Shown piece after piece: positions 62,091-64,000 of a stretch of 64,000 nucleotides of DNA (its first letter is position 1; every line of letters starts with the position of its first letter). A program made the position numbers and the translations under genes. Below the pieces are notes generated by a model that ran no database searches, was not told the DNA's origin, and worked only from the letters and a program-made list of their open reading frames with translations. The DNA lies in the NCBI RefSeq assembly GCF_001942335.1, contig NZ_MKKH01000066.1:62001-126000 (forward strand), given 5' to 3'. Origin of the DNA: Cellulosimicrobium sp. CUA-896. GTDB taxonomy: Bacteria > Actinomycetota > Actinomycetes > Actinomycetales > Cellulomonadaceae.

Positions 62091-63272
62091 TCACTCCCCC
62101 AGGAGCCCGTCCACGAACTGCTCGGGGTCGAACGGCGCGAGGTCGTCGGGACCCTCGCCGAGCCCGACGAGCTTGACCGGCACGCCGAGCTCGCGCTGGA
62201 CCGCGACGACGATCCCGCCGCGCGCCGTCCCGTCGAGCTTCGTGAGCACGATGCCCGTGACCCCCGCGACCTCGCCGAAGACGCGCGCCTGGTTGAGGCC
62301 GTTCTGGCCCGTCGTCGCGTCGAGCACGAGGAGCACCTCCGACAGCGGGGCCTCCTTCGTGATCACGCGCCGGATCTTGCCGAGCTCGTCCATGAGCCCG
62401 GCCTTGTTCTGCAGGCGCCCGGCGGTGTCGACGAGGACGACGTCGACGTTCTCGGAGCGACCGCGCCGCACGGCGTCGAAGGCGACGGCGGCGGGGTCCG
62501 CGCCGTCCCGGTCCGCGCGCACGGTGGGCACGCCGACCCGCGCGCCCCACGTCTGGAGCTGGTCGGCCGCCGCGGCGCGGAACGTGTCGGCGGCACCGAG
62601 CACGACGCTGCGGTCCTCCGCGACGAGGACGCGCGCGAGCTTGCCCACCGTGGTCGTCTTGCCGGTCCCGTTGACGCCGACGACGAGGACCACCGCGGGC
62701 ACGGGCCCGTCCGGCCCGACGCTCGGCGTCGTCCCGAGGCTGCGGTCGAGCGTCGGGTCGACGAGCGCGACGAGCTCCTCGCGCAGCAGCGCGCGCACGC
62801 TCTGCGGGTCCCGGACGCCGAGCACGCGCACCCGGGTGCGCAGCGACTCCATGAGCTCGGCCGCGGGGCCCGCGCCCACGTCGGCGAGGAGGAGGGTCTC
62901 CTCCAGCTCGTCCCAGTCGTCCTCGGACAGGTGGTCCCGCGAGAGCACGGACAGCAGGCGCGCCCCCAGCGGCGATCCCGTGCGCGCGAGGCGGTCGCGC
63001 AGGCGCACGAGGCGGCCGCCGACGGGCTCGGGTCGCTCGACGCCCGGGGCCGGGACGGTCGCAGGCGCGGGCTCGCGCGTGCTCGGCGGCGTCCCCGCCT
63101 CCGCGACCCGCTCGTCCGGCGGCTCCTGGCCGACGTCGGTCGTCGCCCCGCGCGGGACGGTCGGCCCCGGCGCGCCGCGGCGCCGTCGACGGACGGTCGT
63201 GGTGCCGGCGGTGACGAGGCCGACGAGGAACAGGGCGCCGACGATGATCCACACGAGAGCGAGGTCGTTCAC
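62091..63272 (-). CDS. ftsY: Signal recognition particle receptor FtsY
   Basis: 393 aa. An N-terminal membrane helix (WIIVGALFLVGLVTAG), a disordered linker, then NG domain: DWDELEETLLLADVG, P-loop VGVNGTGKTTTVGKLA, DTFRAAAADQL, VLVDTAGR, TKLDGTARGG and the closing GLGEGPDDLAPFDPEQFV. The membrane helix is usual in actinobacteria. GTG at 63270-63272 follows GAGACT by 6 nt, a leaderless pattern. Confidence 0.96.
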   Translation of the reverse strand: MNDLALVWIIVGALFLVGLVTAGTTTVRRRRRGAPGPTVPRGATTDVGQEPPDERVAEAGTPPSTREPAPATVPAPGVERPEPVGGRLVRLRDRLARTGSPLGARLLSVLSRDHLSEDDWDELEETLLLADVGAGPAAELMESLRTRVRVLGVRDPQSVRALLREELVALVDPTLDRSLGTTPSVGPDGPVPAVVLVVGVNGTGKTTTVGKLARVLVAEDRSVVLGAADTFRAAAADQLQTWGARVGVPTVRADRDGADPAAVAFDAVRRGRSENVDVVLVDTAGRLQNKAGLMDELGKIRRVITKEAPLSEVLLVLDATTGQNGLNQARVFGEVAGVTGIVLTKLDGTARGGIVVAVQRELGVPVKLVGLGEGPDDLAPFDPEQFVDGLLGE

Positions 63273-63278
63273 GCGGGC

Positions 63279-63284
63279 AGTCTC
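63279..63284 (-). promoter_or_regulatory. ftsY -10 element (leaderless, candidate)
   Basis: Minus-strand GAGACT followed by 6 nt and the ftsY GTG; no ribosome site in between. Confidence 0.4.
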
Positions 63285-63333
63285 TCAGACGGGGGTCGGC
63301 GGCACGCGGCGGCCACGGTGCCGCGTGGGACGG

Positions 63334-63816
63334 TCAGGCGCGCGGCACCCGGTCCTGGCCGTCGGGCGGCGGGGCCGGCACGGGAGCAGAGGGCACCGGA
63401 GGGACGGGCGCGGGCAGGGCGCCGTGCCCGGGTCCGAGCGGAGCAGGATGCGCCACGGGCCGCGCGCGCACGCCGTGGTGGTGCAGCGGCCGCACGGCGC
63501 GCTCGCGCGCCCGGTGCCACACCTCGGTCAGCTCCTCCGCGTCCACGTACGCCGGGGTGTGGACCTCGGTGGCGGCGAAGAAGTCGTCCATGCTGGTGTC
63601 CACCGGGCGCGGGAGCCGCACGGTGGCCGGTCGCTCGGTCCCGCGGGGCTCGCGCCGTCGGCCGCCGCGCAGCCCCGAGCGGAAGTTCCTCCAGAAGCCG
63701 CGCAGCCCCTCGTCGTCCGGTGCCGGCGTCTCCGCGCGGGCGACGACGCTGGCGAAGAGGAACACCACCGCGGCCGCGCCGAGGGTGATCCCGAGCCACA
63801 CGAACATCCACGCCAT
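63334..63816 (-). CDS. Small membrane-anchored protein between smc and ftsY (hypothetical)
   Basis: 160 aa. One N-terminal membrane helix (LGITLGAAAVVFLFASVVA), then a basic stretch rich in Arg (FWRNFRSGLRGGRRREPRG), a short conserved-looking middle (VDTSMDDFFAATEVHTPAYVDAEELTEVWHRARER) and a Pro/Ala-rich tail. No known domain. ATG at 63814-63816 has GATACT exactly 7 nt upstream. Type II orientation (N-in) is likely from the charge distribution. Function unknown. Confidence 0.65.
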   Translation of the reverse strand: MAWMFVWLGITLGAAAVVFLFASVVARAETPAPDDEGLRGFWRNFRSGLRGGRRREPRGTERPATVRLPRPVDTSMDDFFAATEVHTPAYVDAEELTEVWHRARERAVRPLHHHGVRARPVAHPAPLGPGHGALPAPVPPVPSAPVPAPPPDGQDRVPRA

Positions 63817-63823
63817 GAGGACC

Positions 63824-63829
63824 AGTATC
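63824..63829 (-). promoter_or_regulatory. -10 element of the 160-aa membrane gene (leaderless)
   Basis: Minus-strand GATACT, 7 nt, then ATG. Identical to the hexamer before ispG and the aldehyde dehydrogenase gene. Confidence 0.5.
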
Positions 63830-63959
63830 CGCAGCGGCTCGGGGGCGTCGAGCGGCGTGCGGCACGGCCGACGATCGCCACCACATCTTCACACGGGGCG
63901 GGATCGCCGCGTTCCGCACCCCGTGCGCGCCGGACGCGGCGGGGCCCAGGGCGCGCCCC

Positions 63960-64000
63960 TCAGACCGCGGCGGGCTCGCGCGACTCGCGCAGCCGCTGGC
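63960..64000 (-). CDS. C-terminal end of an unidentified gene, probably smc (partial)
   Basis: Reading in from the right edge, one frame gives the last residues QRLRESREPAAV and a TGA at 63960-63962. The end resembles the SQRL tail of actinobacterial SMC, and smc normally lies just upstream of ftsY. With only 12 residues visible this rests mainly on gene order. Confidence 0.4.
   Translation of the reverse strand, partial: QRLRESREPAAV

Overview
This 64 kb window is a very GC-rich stretch of chromosome from an actinobacterium. The gene order, GTG-rich starts and protein sequences point to the Micrococcales, near Cellulomonas, Cellulosimicrobium or Isoptericola (placement inferred, no search run). 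It is almost entirely a core information-processing region. Most genes are on the minus strand and read leftwards. I saw no CRISPR array, prophage, transposase, integrase, rRNA or tRNA.

Layout, left to right. 1-4.6 kb: ftsK-pgsA-cinA(C)-clgR (minus; clgR runs off the left end). 4.7-6.7 kb: a metallo-beta-lactamase-fold hydrolase, a small four-helix membrane protein and a divergent TetR regulator. 6.6-10.1 kb: dapA-rnj-DUF4328 (minus). 10.2-13.4 kb: a plus-strand accessory block of succinate-semialdehyde-type dehydrogenase, azlCD amino-acid exporter and GNAT. 13.4-19.0 kb: rpsO-pnp-pepR(M16)-dapB-TPR protein. 19.1-29.3 kb: rimP-nusA-ylxR-infB-rbfA-truB-ribF followed by a two-gene ABC transporter. 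29.4-33.4 kb: ferritin-like lipoprotein, proS, Fpg/Nei glycosylase. 33.4-44.4 kb: rpsB-tsf-pyrH-frr-cdsA-rlmN-DivIVA-like-dxr-rseP-ispG-GNAT. 44.9-50.5 kb: M23 protein (plus), then DUF2469-yraN-yifB-dprA-xerC. 50.5-58.3 kb: ffh-amidohydrolase-rpsP-KH-rimM-trmD-rplS-lepB-rnhB. 58.4-64 kb: ftsY, amtB-glnB-glnD, a small membrane protein, and the last codons of a gene that is probably smc.

How the genes work together. Translation is covered by ribosomal proteins S2, S15, S16 and L19, maturation factors RimP, RbfA, RimM and the KH protein, factors IF2, EF-Ts and RRF, modification enzymes TruB, TrmD and RlmN, and ProRS. RNA turnover is RNase J, PNPase and RNase HII. Membrane and secretion genes are Ffh, FtsY, LepB, RseP, CdsA and PgsA. 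The MEP isoprenoid steps dxr and ispG flank rseP. Lysine/peptidoglycan precursor genes are dapA and dapB. Nitrogen sensing is amtB-glnB-glnD.

Three window-wide patterns matter most. First, about 24 single-site frameshifts break 16 genes, most of them essential; nearly all fit loss of one base in a G/C-rich run, so I read them as sequence errors and annotate the genes at full length. Second, at least 15 genes at the head of transcription units have a -10-like hexamer exactly 6-7 nt before the start codon, the signature of leaderless mRNAs. Third, strong GC hairpins, often in tandem pairs, follow infB, rpsB, tsf, rplS and the rpsP-KH pair. The most unusual protein is a GlnD that stops after its HD domain with no room for ACT domains. 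I found no clear undescribed multi-gene system.
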